Assembly: GCF_031127905.1 (NCBI RefSeq)
Contig: NZ_JARXIC010000012.1
Span: 1-64,000 of the forward strand
Source: Thalassobacterium sedimentorum
GTDB taxonomy: Bacteria; Verrucomicrobiota; Verrucomicrobiia; Opitutales; Coraliomargaritaceae
Direction: 5' to 3'
DNA length: 64,000 nucleotides
Positions 37,204 through 45,627 of the stretch are shown here, in pieces. Position 1 is the stretch's first letter. Every line of letters begins with the position of its first letter. The notes below the pieces were generated by a model. That model saw only the letters and a list, made by a program, of their open reading frames with translations, did not search any database and was not told the DNA's origin. Made by a program: the position numbers and the translations under genes.

Positions 37204-37230
37204 GGGCTTGGGCTTTTAAGGGTTTGAAGT

Positions 37231-38253
37231 ATGCGGGTCGATGCCCTTGAGGGAATATGGATCCGTTACTTTTCTCATTTTAAGTTTATTTACTATGTCT
37301 TGCTGCTGGTCGTGACTTCGCAGGTTGTTGCGCAGCGACTCGAGATTCAGCATGATGGGCGCAGCTATATTGATTTAGCCACTGCAGGTGGACAGCTCGG
37401 TATGAAAGCCTATTGGCTAAAGGGGCAACAAACCTTTCGCTTGCGTAGTCAGTGGACGAATATCGATGTGGGGCGGGGCAAGCGCATTCTTTATCTAAAT
37501 CGTTTGCCGATCTATTTAGGTTTTCCAACACTCGTATCCAACGGTCGGCTATATTTGTCAAATGCGGATTATATGCATGTTTTGCAGCCCATTCTTACGC
37601 CGCAAGCGTTTTCTGCTAAGCCGCGTTTACGGCGTATTGTTATCGATGCTGGTCATGGTGGCAGGGATGTCGGAGCGAAGAATGATGCCTATCGACTGTA
37701 CGAGAAAGATCTGACACTTGATGTGGCGCGTCGGCTCCAGTCTTTGCTGCTGCGAGCTGGTTATGAAGTGATCATGACACGCGACAGCGATGTGTATATT
37801 CCGCTTGAGCGACGCCCGCAGATTGCGAATCGCGCTAATGGTGACCTATTTATCAGCATTCATTTTAATGCGGCAGCTTCGTCGACAGCGGAGGGGGTTG
37901 AGACATTTGTGCTCACACCACAGTACCAGGCTTCGTCCAAGTATACCCAACCGGGGCGTGGGGATCATGTTAGCTACGCTGGCAACCAGCAGGATGCTTG
38001 GAATACACTCTTCGGTTACCATCTACAACGTGCGCTAGTGCAAGGCGTGGGTGGTCCGGATCGGGGATTGAAGCGTGCTCGTTTTTTAGTTTTAAAGCAC
38101 CTGGATTGCCCTGGTGTTTTGGTCGAACTCGGTTTTGTTTCTCATTCTGGGAGTGCCAATAAATTGCGTACGACAGTTTTTCGTACAACACTTGCTCAAA
38201 GCCTCTACGATGGCATCATCCGCTATGGTCAACGCCTGCAACGTATTCCTTAG
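37231..38253 (+). CDS. N-acetylmuramoyl-L-alanine amidase
   Basis: A 340-residue exported amidase (Amidase_3 family) that cleaves the amide between muramic acid and the stem peptide during division. A signal peptide (about 15-35) is followed by a cofactor-like N-terminal domain. The zinc site is in IVIDAGHGGRDVGA (His), EKDLTLDVARRLQ (Glu) and LFISIHFNAAASS (His), and a C-terminal Glu lies in GVLVELGFVSH. The overall layout is AmiC-like without the AMIN domain. It begins 27 bp after infC and ends 3 bp before the TIGR03790 gene. Confidence 0.9.
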   Translation: MRVDALEGIWIRYFSHFKFIYYVLLLVVTSQVVAQRLEIQHDGRSYIDLATAGGQLGMKAYWLKGQQTFRLRSQWTNIDVGRGKRILYLNRLPIYLGFPTLVSNGRLYLSNADYMHVLQPILTPQAFSAKPRLRRIVIDAGHGGRDVGAKNDAYRLYEKDLTLDVARRLQSLLLRAGYEVIMTRDSDVYIPLERRPQIANRANGDLFISIHFNAAASSTAEGVETFVLTPQYQASSKYTQPGRGDHVSYAGNQQDAWNTLFGYHLQRALVQGVGGPDRGLKRARFLVLKHLDCPGVLVELGFVSHSGSANKLRTTVFRTTLAQSLYDGIIRYGQRLQRIP

Positions 38254-38256
38254 ATT

Positions 38257-39948
38257 ATGCTTACTTTGAAAACTTATTTCCAACGAGTGCCCACTTTTTC
38301 TGGGGCGGCATTACTGTGTGTCCTTTTACTGGGGCTCATTTCTTCTAAATTGAGTGCACAGTCGAACGAAGCGCTGGCGGCAGAAATGATTATCGTGGTG
38401 AATCGTAGTGATCCCGATTCGCTTGAGCTGGGACAGTATTATGCGCGTCAACGAGGTATTCCAGAATCCCGCATTGTTCAGTTGAGTGCGCCGACTTCAG
38501 AGACGATCACAGTCGCTCAATATGTGGAAACAATTGCGAATCCACTATTAAATATACTATTGGACAAAGAATGGGTGAAAGGGGTGAAAGACAGTGCTTT
38601 AGATGATTTTGGACGAGAGCGACTTTCGGTTTCTATTCATCAAATTCCTTATGTGGTATTAATGCGCGGTCTGCCGCTTCGAATTGCGAATGATCCGAGC
38701 CTGTTGGAGGCGAATTCAGAGAATTTCCCTGAGCAGTTTCGAGTGAATAATGCTTCGGTTGATGGAGAACTTGCCTTATTACTGGCACCGCCTAGCACGT
38801 CGATGACTGCGCTCATTCCCAATCCTTATTTTGAAAAGCAGACAGTTTCTAGAACGGATGCCAATCGTATCCTACGTATTAGTCGTTTGGATGGGCCGAC
38901 GCGCTCGGATGTGACCAAGCTGATCGACCGAACATTAGAGGTTGAGAAGATTGGACTGATGGGGCGCGCTTACATCGACACCGGCGGTCCGCACCAGAAA
39001 GGTGATACATGGATTCGTGCCGCGGGTGAAATGCTTGAAGCCGCATATTTTGATACTGATTTTGAAGGTACTAAACGTGTGATGGACCATCGTGATCGGC
39101 TGGATGCGCCCGCGATTTATATGGGGTGGTATCGCCGTCATGCGCATGCACAGTGGCGGGCGCCGCGCTGGTCTGTGCCTCCAGGGGCGATCGGTTTTCA
39201 TCTACATAGTTTTTCAGGGACTTCTCTGCGTACGACCCAGACCTGGCTTGGCGCCTTTATCGCTCAAGGATACTGTGCTACGGTTGGGAACGTTTATGAG
39301 CCATATCTCGAATATACGCATCGTCCGCAAATATTGCTGGCTCATCTCTTGGCTGGAGGAAATTTTGGTGACGCAGTCGCGCAGAGTTTGCCTGCATTGA
39401 GCTGGCAGTGTGTGGCGATTGGCGATCCACTTTACCGCCCCTTTAAAGTGAGTTTAGAAGATCAATTGACCCATTCAGAGAATGCCAGCTTTGCGGCTTA
39501 TGCGAGTATTCGTGAGATTAATCGCTTGTTGTCAGTCGATGGCCTTGAGGCTGCAATTACTTTTGCGCGTGCTAAGTTTGTGACGCAACCATCGCTTGCA
39601 TTGGCCTATCGGCTTGCTCAATTGTATGCACAAGCCGACAAGGATCGTGAAGCGGTGGAGGCGCTTAAGATTATCCGCTACATCTCTAAATTTGCTGCGG
39701 ATGAGTTTGTGCTGGTTCAAAAAATTGCCGATTTCCTACATAAGCGCGGCGAAAGCGAATTGGCATTTACTTTGTACCAGAATATTTTGGAAGAAAGAGA
39801 TTTGGATAAGTGGTTGAAAGTTTCACTGTATGAAGGTGGGGCTCCGATCGCGGCGGCGCAAGGTGAGCCCGTAATCGCTTCTCGATGGCAATTGGAAGCC
39901 AGAAACTTGAAAGCACCTCCAACCCCCAATCCAGCAAAAAAGAAGTAG
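38257..39948 (+). CDS. TIGR03790 family protein
   Basis: A 563-residue exported protein. The signal peptide spans about 1-35 (GAALLCVLLLGLISSKLSA). The TIGR03790 body includes EMIIVVNRSDPDSLELGQYY, PYVVLMRGLPLRI, GDTWIRAAGEM and GAIGFHLHSFSGTSLR, followed by helical TPR-like C-terminal repeats (ALAYRLAQLYAQADKDREAV). The family is widespread in Planctomycetes and Verrucomicrobiota and has no known activity; its caspase-like fold is suspected in the literature only loosely. It immediately follows the amidase gene, suggesting an envelope role. Confidence 0.8.
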   Translation: MLTLKTYFQRVPTFSGAALLCVLLLGLISSKLSAQSNEALAAEMIIVVNRSDPDSLELGQYYARQRGIPESRIVQLSAPTSETITVAQYVETIANPLLNILLDKEWVKGVKDSALDDFGRERLSVSIHQIPYVVLMRGLPLRIANDPSLLEANSENFPEQFRVNNASVDGELALLLAPPSTSMTALIPNPYFEKQTVSRTDANRILRISRLDGPTRSDVTKLIDRTLEVEKIGLMGRAYIDTGGPHQKGDTWIRAAGEMLEAAYFDTDFEGTKRVMDHRDRLDAPAIYMGWYRRHAHAQWRAPRWSVPPGAIGFHLHSFSGTSLRTTQTWLGAFIAQGYCATVGNVYEPYLEYTHRPQILLAHLLAGGNFGDAVAQSLPALSWQCVAIGDPLYRPFKVSLEDQLTHSENASFAAYASIREINRLLSVDGLEAAITFARAKFVTQPSLALAYRLAQLYAQADKDREAVEALKIIRYISKFAADEFVLVQKIADFLHKRGESELAFTLYQNILEERDLDKWLKVSLYEGGAPIAAAQGEPVIASRWQLEARNLKAPPTPNPAKKK

Positions 39949-40020
39949 GTCGCTTTTAACTTTTTTTTAATCAGATGTAGGTTGTCTATATAGCTAGTTA
40001 AGTTTCTGATCATAAATGAA

Positions 40021-40911
40021 ATGCCGCGTAAAATAAGCTTTATCAATTATAAGGGGGGAGTCGGTAAGACTTCCTTGGTTGTCAATATCGCCGCTTCGCT
40101 TGCGCAGGCAGGTAAACGAGTGTTGTTGGTGGATCTCGATGCACAGTCCAATTCCAGTATATGGTTGATGCGGCTAGAGCGTTGGAATCCCTTGAATACG
40201 GCAGATTCTGGACATCTTTATTCTATTTTTGAGCCTGGTGTATGCCGTTTACGGGATTGTATTGAGAAGGATGTCATACGCGGTAAGGAGGGAGAGGCCT
40301 TATTACCAGGGCTGGATATCGTGCCGACGACTTTTACTTTAGTTGATTTAGAGCACGATTATGAATCTTCGGATGGGCGTCCTGCCTTTGCGATTTTTCA
40401 AGAGCAGCTTGCGGAAGTGGAAGATGATTACGATTTTATCCTTTTTGATTGCCCGCCTAATGTACTATATGCTGCCCAGTGCGGTGTATTCTGTAGTAGT
40501 GAAATCTATGTTCCGTCGAACCCGGATGCGTTGAGTCTTATAGGCTTTACCTTGTTGGTCGGAAAACTACAGGAGTTCCATCATCTATGCGCTAGCTTCC
40601 GTGTGGCGGGGATGCAGCCTCAGGCTCAAGTTCGAGGAGTGATATTTAATTCGATCAAAAGCAATGTGGATATCGATGTTCCAAAAATGCGTATGCAGTT
40701 TCGAATCAATCAGTTCAAGAATCAAGGGCGAGTTGCTCGAGATTGTCGTATTTTCAATGCGAACGTGCGGGATGCCATCGTGGTGCGGCGGGCTGTGACC
40801 TTAGGCTTGCCGGTTGCTTTGGTTGGGAATGTGAAACAGGAGGAATCCGTGCGTGATGATTATACAGTCGTCACACAAGAACTACTTAATATACCTACCA
40901 CATCGATTTAA
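40021..40911 (+). CDS. ParA/MinD-family ATPase
   Basis: A 296-residue deviant-Walker ATPase. Walker A is INYKGGVGKTSLVVNIAAS (KGGVGKTS), Walker A' is RVLLVDLDAQSNSS, and switch II is DYDFILFDCPPN. The C-terminal helices contain RVARDCRIFNANVRDAIVVR. Such ATPases position DNA, chemoreceptors or other cargo on the nucleoid. No parB or parS site is visible nearby. The next gene starts 12 bp downstream and is probably its partner. Too distant in context to be the main chromosomal partition gene. Confidence 0.88.
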   Translation: MPRKISFINYKGGVGKTSLVVNIAASLAQAGKRVLLVDLDAQSNSSIWLMRLERWNPLNTADSGHLYSIFEPGVCRLRDCIEKDVIRGKEGEALLPGLDIVPTTFTLVDLEHDYESSDGRPAFAIFQEQLAEVEDDYDFILFDCPPNVLYAAQCGVFCSSEIYVPSNPDALSLIGFTLLVGKLQEFHHLCASFRVAGMQPQAQVRGVIFNSIKSNVDIDVPKMRMQFRINQFKNQGRVARDCRIFNANVRDAIVVRRAVTLGLPVALVGNVKQEESVRDDYTVVTQELLNIPTTSI

Positions 40912-40923
40912 CTGTATTTAATC

Positions 40924-41868
40924 ATGAGTGAAGCACCCTTAGAAAAATATTCTGCTGAAGAGTGGAACCACATCCGTAAGCGATTTTTTAATTCTATCTT
41001 GAATGACACTGAAATCGCCAAGCTTGGGCAAAATGTTGGCGTGTCATGGCCGTTCAAGGGCGCAGGTGAAACTGCTTCGAAATATATCGAATATGATTTC
41101 GAAGAATTGAAGTCTGTTCCAGGGTTGATTGGTAAGCCACGGCGTATTCGAATTTTGATGGATATTTTGCGAGAGACTCTAGCTTTTGATGATCCTTTTT
41201 CTGACATGGTCGATACCGTGGAGTCCGAAAGCGAAGAAGATGATACCTTTGAGCGTATTTTAGCTAAACTGGAGATCCCTCCCAGTTATCCGAGTGAATT
41301 TGTTCATTTTGCAGCAGGCACACGGGAATTACTTAAGAATGAAGATATCACAACTTTGATAGAGATTATTCACTTCGGTCAAAAGATAGCTCGTAATGTC
41401 GTCGTGGGGGGAGATCTAAAGACTTTTTTGAATGGACTGGCTCATAAGGACGAAGTGGGCATTGCGAAACACCTACCTTATCGTCGGAGTATTCGTGGCT
41501 TACATTTGGCAGAAGCCATTGGCTTGATTGCCAGAGATCTTCCAGAGGCAGCTCAGTTACATTTGCTACAACAAGCCGAAACTAGTTTAACCGATGAAGA
41601 AAAGACTGTTCTCTCTAAAGCGAGCGATTTGAATATCGAGGCCGCAATAAAAGCAGCAGTGGAGCAAGTCGCCAAAGTGAGTGAATGGTTTACGGCTGAG
41701 GCTTCGGATTTAAAACAAACCTTCAGTACGGGCGGCTCGCCGGAGCGCTACTTTATTATGATTAATGATCCGCGCCGTGAACGAATGGCATTGCAGCTCG
41801 CTAAATTGCAGATCGGTATCAATGATAGCAAGAAAACCGGTTTCCTCGGTAAGCTGTTTGGTCGTTGA
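40924..41868 (+). CDS. Hypothetical partner of the ParA-like ATPase
   Basis: A 314-residue, mostly helical protein with no recognised domain. The N-terminal part is LEKYSAEEWNHIRKRFFNSI, followed by an acidic region (ESESEEDDTFERILAKL). A helical middle includes RSIRGLHLAEAIGLIARDLP, and a basic amphipathic end reads KKTGFLGKLFGR, which could bind membrane or the ATPase. It starts 12 bp after the ATPase gene and is expected to be co-expressed. Function unknown; a cargo adaptor or ATPase activator is one guess. Confidence 0.5.
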   Translation: MSEAPLEKYSAEEWNHIRKRFFNSILNDTEIAKLGQNVGVSWPFKGAGETASKYIEYDFEELKSVPGLIGKPRRIRILMDILRETLAFDDPFSDMVDTVESESEEDDTFERILAKLEIPPSYPSEFVHFAAGTRELLKNEDITTLIEIIHFGQKIARNVVVGGDLKTFLNGLAHKDEVGIAKHLPYRRSIRGLHLAEAIGLIARDLPEAAQLHLLQQAETSLTDEEKTVLSKASDLNIEAAIKAAVEQVAKVSEWFTAEASDLKQTFSTGGSPERYFIMINDPRRERMALQLAKLQIGINDSKKTGFLGKLFGR

Positions 41869-41945
41869 TCGGAGTTGATCTGCCCCGGCATGGTCTCGTT
41901 GGCATTGTCTATTGCTTGCTGTCGTATTTATGCGACCGTAGTGTT

Positions 41946-43262
41946 CTAGGTTCGGAGGCTGAATTCTCCTTTTAAGTCTGTTAGTAGGTGCTGACTAATG
42001 CGCTGACTACTGCCGCGATTATTTTGGTGCCACTTAAGAGCTGCTTCCTGCATGTCCAAGCGCGAATGCTCGTCCTGGGCGAGTTGAAGTATGCGTTCAA
42101 TGAGTTCTTGAGCATGTGCGATGCGTTGTGCGGCACCTGCACGTACCAGCGATTGAGCGATGTCTTTAAAGTTATTCATATTGGGGCCCATGAGTATCGG
42201 CACGCCTAGCCCTGCGGCTTCAATCGGAGTTTGCCCTCCTTCATTCGATGCGAGGCTTTTACCGATGAATGCCAAATCAGCAGCTTGAGACAGGCGTGTG
42301 AGCTCACCAGTGGTATCTGCTAGATGAATACGTAAATTAGATGGGGGAGAGTGGCCAGTCGAGCGTTGATACCATGAAAAGTTTTGGGCTTTTAATATCG
42401 CTATAATTTCAGTTGCTCGTTCTGCATGACGAGGTACTAGGAGCAGTCGGCAATCAATTCCATTAGCAATTGCAACGCGCTGTGCCTCTAGCAGAATAGC
42501 TTCTTCGCCAGGCCACGTTGAAGAGCCCAATAGCACGAATGGTGTTTTTTCGGAGTTTCCAAAACCTAAGTCTTGTTGTAATTTTGAGCGTTCTATTTCG
42601 GAAAAACGTTCGCCGATCGCGACGTCAAACTTGATACTTCCAAAGCTTAGGAGGCGTTCTTGGGGAGAGCCCAACTGGAGCAGCCGCGAGCGGTCTAATT
42701 CGCTGGCGGCATAGCTTGCGTTGAATTTTCTTAACATACGGTGAGCTAGCAACGGTACCTTCTGATAGCGACGAAAACTGGTGTCAGAGATGCGTGCGTT
42801 GACTAAATAGGCGGGGACTTTACGCTTTTGCGCTTGATGTAAATGCTCTGGCCATAGTTCGCTTTCAGTTAAAATCACGCCTGTGGGTTGAATGCGTTCC
42901 CATGCGGTGCGATTGAACAGCCAGAAATCCAGGGGGAAGATGCCTACGCGCAGTACGAGGTCAGCGTAGCGTTTACGTGCTTCTGCATAGCCCGTACTGG
43001 TGGTGGTGGTTAATACAATTTCAATATTTGGTTCCTGTTGTAAGGCCTTGAGTAAGGGGCCTATTGCTAAGACTTCACCCACGCTGACGGCTTGTAACCA
43101 GATCCGTTGCTTGCCTGTCTCAACGGGGGCCAAGCGATAAAAGCGTCCAAAGCGATGTTGGAAGCTCTTGGCGTAGCCACCGCGTCGCCACATCCGTAGG
43201 ATGTAGTAGGGCAGCGCAATCAAGAGCCCCGGTAAGTAAAGTAGGCGGTAGAACCATATCAT
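41946..43262 (-). CDS. waaA: 3-deoxy-D-manno-octulosonic acid transferase
   Basis: A 438-residue GT-B glycosyltransferase (GT30) that attaches Kdo to lipid A at the inner membrane. The N-terminal membrane anchor is MIWFYRLLYLPGLLIALPYY. RIWLQAVSVGEVLAIGPLLK has the conserved Glu of the first domain, ESELWPEHLHQAQKR follows, and FVLLGSSTWPGEEAIL, LLLVPRHAERATEI and GGQTPIEAAGLGVPILMGP form the CMP-Kdo-binding half. Together with lpxA it indicates an outer membrane with lipid A. Confidence 0.93.
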   Translation of the reverse strand: MIWFYRLLYLPGLLIALPYYILRMWRRGGYAKSFQHRFGRFYRLAPVETGKQRIWLQAVSVGEVLAIGPLLKALQQEPNIEIVLTTTTSTGYAEARKRYADLVLRVGIFPLDFWLFNRTAWERIQPTGVILTESELWPEHLHQAQKRKVPAYLVNARISDTSFRRYQKVPLLAHRMLRKFNASYAASELDRSRLLQLGSPQERLLSFGSIKFDVAIGERFSEIERSKLQQDLGFGNSEKTPFVLLGSSTWPGEEAILLEAQRVAIANGIDCRLLLVPRHAERATEIIAILKAQNFSWYQRSTGHSPPSNLRIHLADTTGELTRLSQAADLAFIGKSLASNEGGQTPIEAAGLGVPILMGPNMNNFKDIAQSLVRAGAAQRIAHAQELIERILQLAQDEHSRLDMQEAALKWHQNNRGSSQRISQHLLTDLKGEFSLRT

Positions 43263-43359
43263 ATTGATATGATATGACTATTCTTCGTAGTTCATTGAAA
43301 GGATAAAAGAACGACAGCTTCGACTTGCAGAAAAAGTGGCTATCGGCAGATTAAGCGCG

Positions 43360-44379
43360 ATGGATCCATTGACACAGGCAAGTATGGGAGCGGCAGCAGC
43401 AGCTTGGGTGTGCCGAAAGCCGGAGACGCGACACGCGCTCCTGCTGGGCGCGATCGCGGGGGCTGCGCCAGATCTGGATGTGTTGATCCGCTCGGACTTA
43501 GATCCACTATTGAGTCTAGAGTATCATCGTCATTTTACTCATGCCTTGTGGCTTGCTCCTGTGATCGGCTTGATCGTCGCCGCGCTGTTTAAAGCTCTAT
43601 TCTTTTGGAAGCATTGGCCATACCACCGCTTGGCACTCTTTGCCGTCGTGGGCGCCGCTACCCATGGGTTGATCGATGCCTGTACCAGTTATGGTACCCT
43701 GCTATATTGGCCCATCAGCACACATCGCGAGTCGTGGGATATCATTTCGATTGTCGATCCGATTTTTACGATTCCCTTAGTGTTACTCACTATCATTGCC
43801 TTTGCTTTTCGGCGGCCTTATTTCGCTCAAGTCGCGGTCGGGCTTTGCCTTCTTTACTTAAGTCTGGGCATTTATCAGCGCAGCCAAGCAGTGGGCTTCG
43901 CGCAGGCACTCGCAGACTCGCGTGGGCATCGGCCAGAGGAGCTGACGGTGCGTCCCTCGTTCGCTAATATTGTACTCTGGCGGATTGTTTATCGCTTTGA
44001 AGGTCGCTATTATGTGGATGCAGTTCGAGTCATGCCTTTGTCGGAGCCACAATTTTTTCATGGCCGTTCAGTAGAGGTCTTTAGCGAAAATTCGGCTGCA
44101 GCGATGATTCCATCCAGCACCGTCCTAGCCGACGATGTTGTGCGCTTTCGTTTTTTTTCCCAGGGGTATCTGTATCGAGCCCCCAATGAACCTGATGTTG
44201 TGGGCGACTTGCGCTATGCGATGTATCCTGATTCAATTATGCCGCTATGGGGAATTCGACTCGACCCTTCCAAGCCAGATGCACACGTCTCATTTGAGCA
44301 TTTTCGTGACCCTTCGCAGCGAGCTTTCAAACGGCTTTGGCTAATGATTCAAGGGCAGGCCGTTGCTCCGCTGGATTAA
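43360..44379 (+). CDS. YdjM-like metal-dependent membrane hydrolase
   Basis: A 339-residue integral membrane protein of the LexA-regulated YdjM/DUF457 type. MDPLTQASMGAAAAAWV opens the protein; the conserved metal-binding residues lie in GAIAGAAPDLDVLI (Asp), YHRHFTHALWLAP (His) and THGLIDACTSYGTLL (His/Asp). Four to five hydrophobic segments follow, then a soluble C-terminal domain. Members may cleave lipid-linked or phospho-compounds. The start at 43360 is preferred to 43336. Its stop codon overlaps that of the convergent PagL-like gene by four bases. Confidence 0.8.
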   Translation: MDPLTQASMGAAAAAWVCRKPETRHALLLGAIAGAAPDLDVLIRSDLDPLLSLEYHRHFTHALWLAPVIGLIVAALFKALFFWKHWPYHRLALFAVVGAATHGLIDACTSYGTLLYWPISTHRESWDIISIVDPIFTIPLVLLTIIAFAFRRPYFAQVAVGLCLLYLSLGIYQRSQAVGFAQALADSRGHRPEELTVRPSFANIVLWRIVYRFEGRYYVDAVRVMPLSEPQFFHGRSVEVFSENSAAAMIPSSTVLADDVVRFRFFSQGYLYRAPNEPDVVGDLRYAMYPDSIMPLWGIRLDPSKPDAHVSFEHFRDPSQRAFKRLWLMIQGQAVAPLD

Positions 44380-44909
44380 AAAATGTAGGCAATACTGACA
44401 GTGTGCATGTCTAGCCCCGGATTCGGTGAGTCCAAATTGGCATTGGAGGTGTGTTGGAAACGGTAGCCCACCTTCCATGCTTCATCAAATTCCCAGTTAA
44501 AACCAATACTGCTGGTGAAGTGGAAATTGCCTCCGATATCATATTGATCAAAGCGGTCTTCGGAGTAGTAAGAAGGCCCCGAGCTAAATTCCAAGCTGAT
44601 GGGGGAATTACCAAAGTGTAATTGACCAACAGGAGCGACACGGGCGTAAAAGGCATTCTCGCCTTCGCCGGAAAGCCCGCCAATTGCTGTTTCTATATCA
44701 AATTCCAAGCGCAGATTCTGGCTAAGATCCCAAGTCCATTCGGTATCGATTGTCGAGTAAAGCTCGTAGCTTTGTAAGTCAACTTGGCTTTCTGCATCCT
44801 GTCCGAACCGCAATCCGATTTCGGAGAAGAGTGTGTCTGAATTTTGCGCTGCTAGATGTGAGGTGGTAATTGCGCAACAGGCTGTTAATAGGAGTGTGGT
44901 GGTTTTCAT
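44376..44909 (-). CDS. PagL-like lipid A deacylase (acyloxyacyl hydrolase)
   Basis: A 177-residue outer-membrane beta-barrel protein read from the ATG at 44909, which gives a proper signal peptide (MKTTTLLLTACCAITTSHLA). The C-terminal RFQHTSNANLDSPNPGLD and final SIAYIF match the PagL end: His and Ser of the HxSN motif are present, and an Asp stands where the third catalytic acidic residue is expected (PagL of Pseudomonas has Glu). PagL removes the 3-O acyl chain from lipid A. It lies beside waaA, but on an unrelated transcription unit. An inverted repeat at 44912-44940 covers its leader. Confidence 0.7.
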   Translation of the reverse strand: MKTTTLLLTACCAITTSHLAAQNSDTLFSEIGLRFGQDAESQVDLQSYELYSTIDTEWTWDLSQNLRLEFDIETAIGGLSGEGENAFYARVAPVGQLHFGNSPISLEFSSGPSYYSEDRFDQYDIGGNFHFTSSIGFNWEFDEAWKVGYRFQHTSNANLDSPNPGLDMHTVSIAYIF

Positions 44910-44911
44910 GG

Positions 44912-44940
44912 TAGTGTAGTCGTTTGGTTTAACTACACTA
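44912..44940 (-). promoter_or_regulatory. Inverted repeat in the PagL-like leader
   Basis: TAGTGTAGT (44912-44920) and ACTACACTA (44932-44940) are perfect 9-bp arms around 11 bp, beginning two bases before the start codon at 44909. Could be an operator or a leader hairpin that hides the start. Confidence 0.5.
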
Positions 44941-45152
44941 AGAATTGGTTTATGATTCACGGGAGGTCAACCTAGGAACGAAGTTAGTGCTGACAATACG
45001 ACAATACCCGTAGTTAGTTACATGGAGCCTTCGACATCGCTGCGCGATTATTCTTCCTCCCTCGCTCTATGAGCTACGGCGGACGTGTCGGATGTCCAAT
45101 CTCCGATTCGCCGAACTTCGTTCTCATCCCTCCACGCTGTGCGTGTATTTTG

Positions 45153-45627
<475 letters not shown>

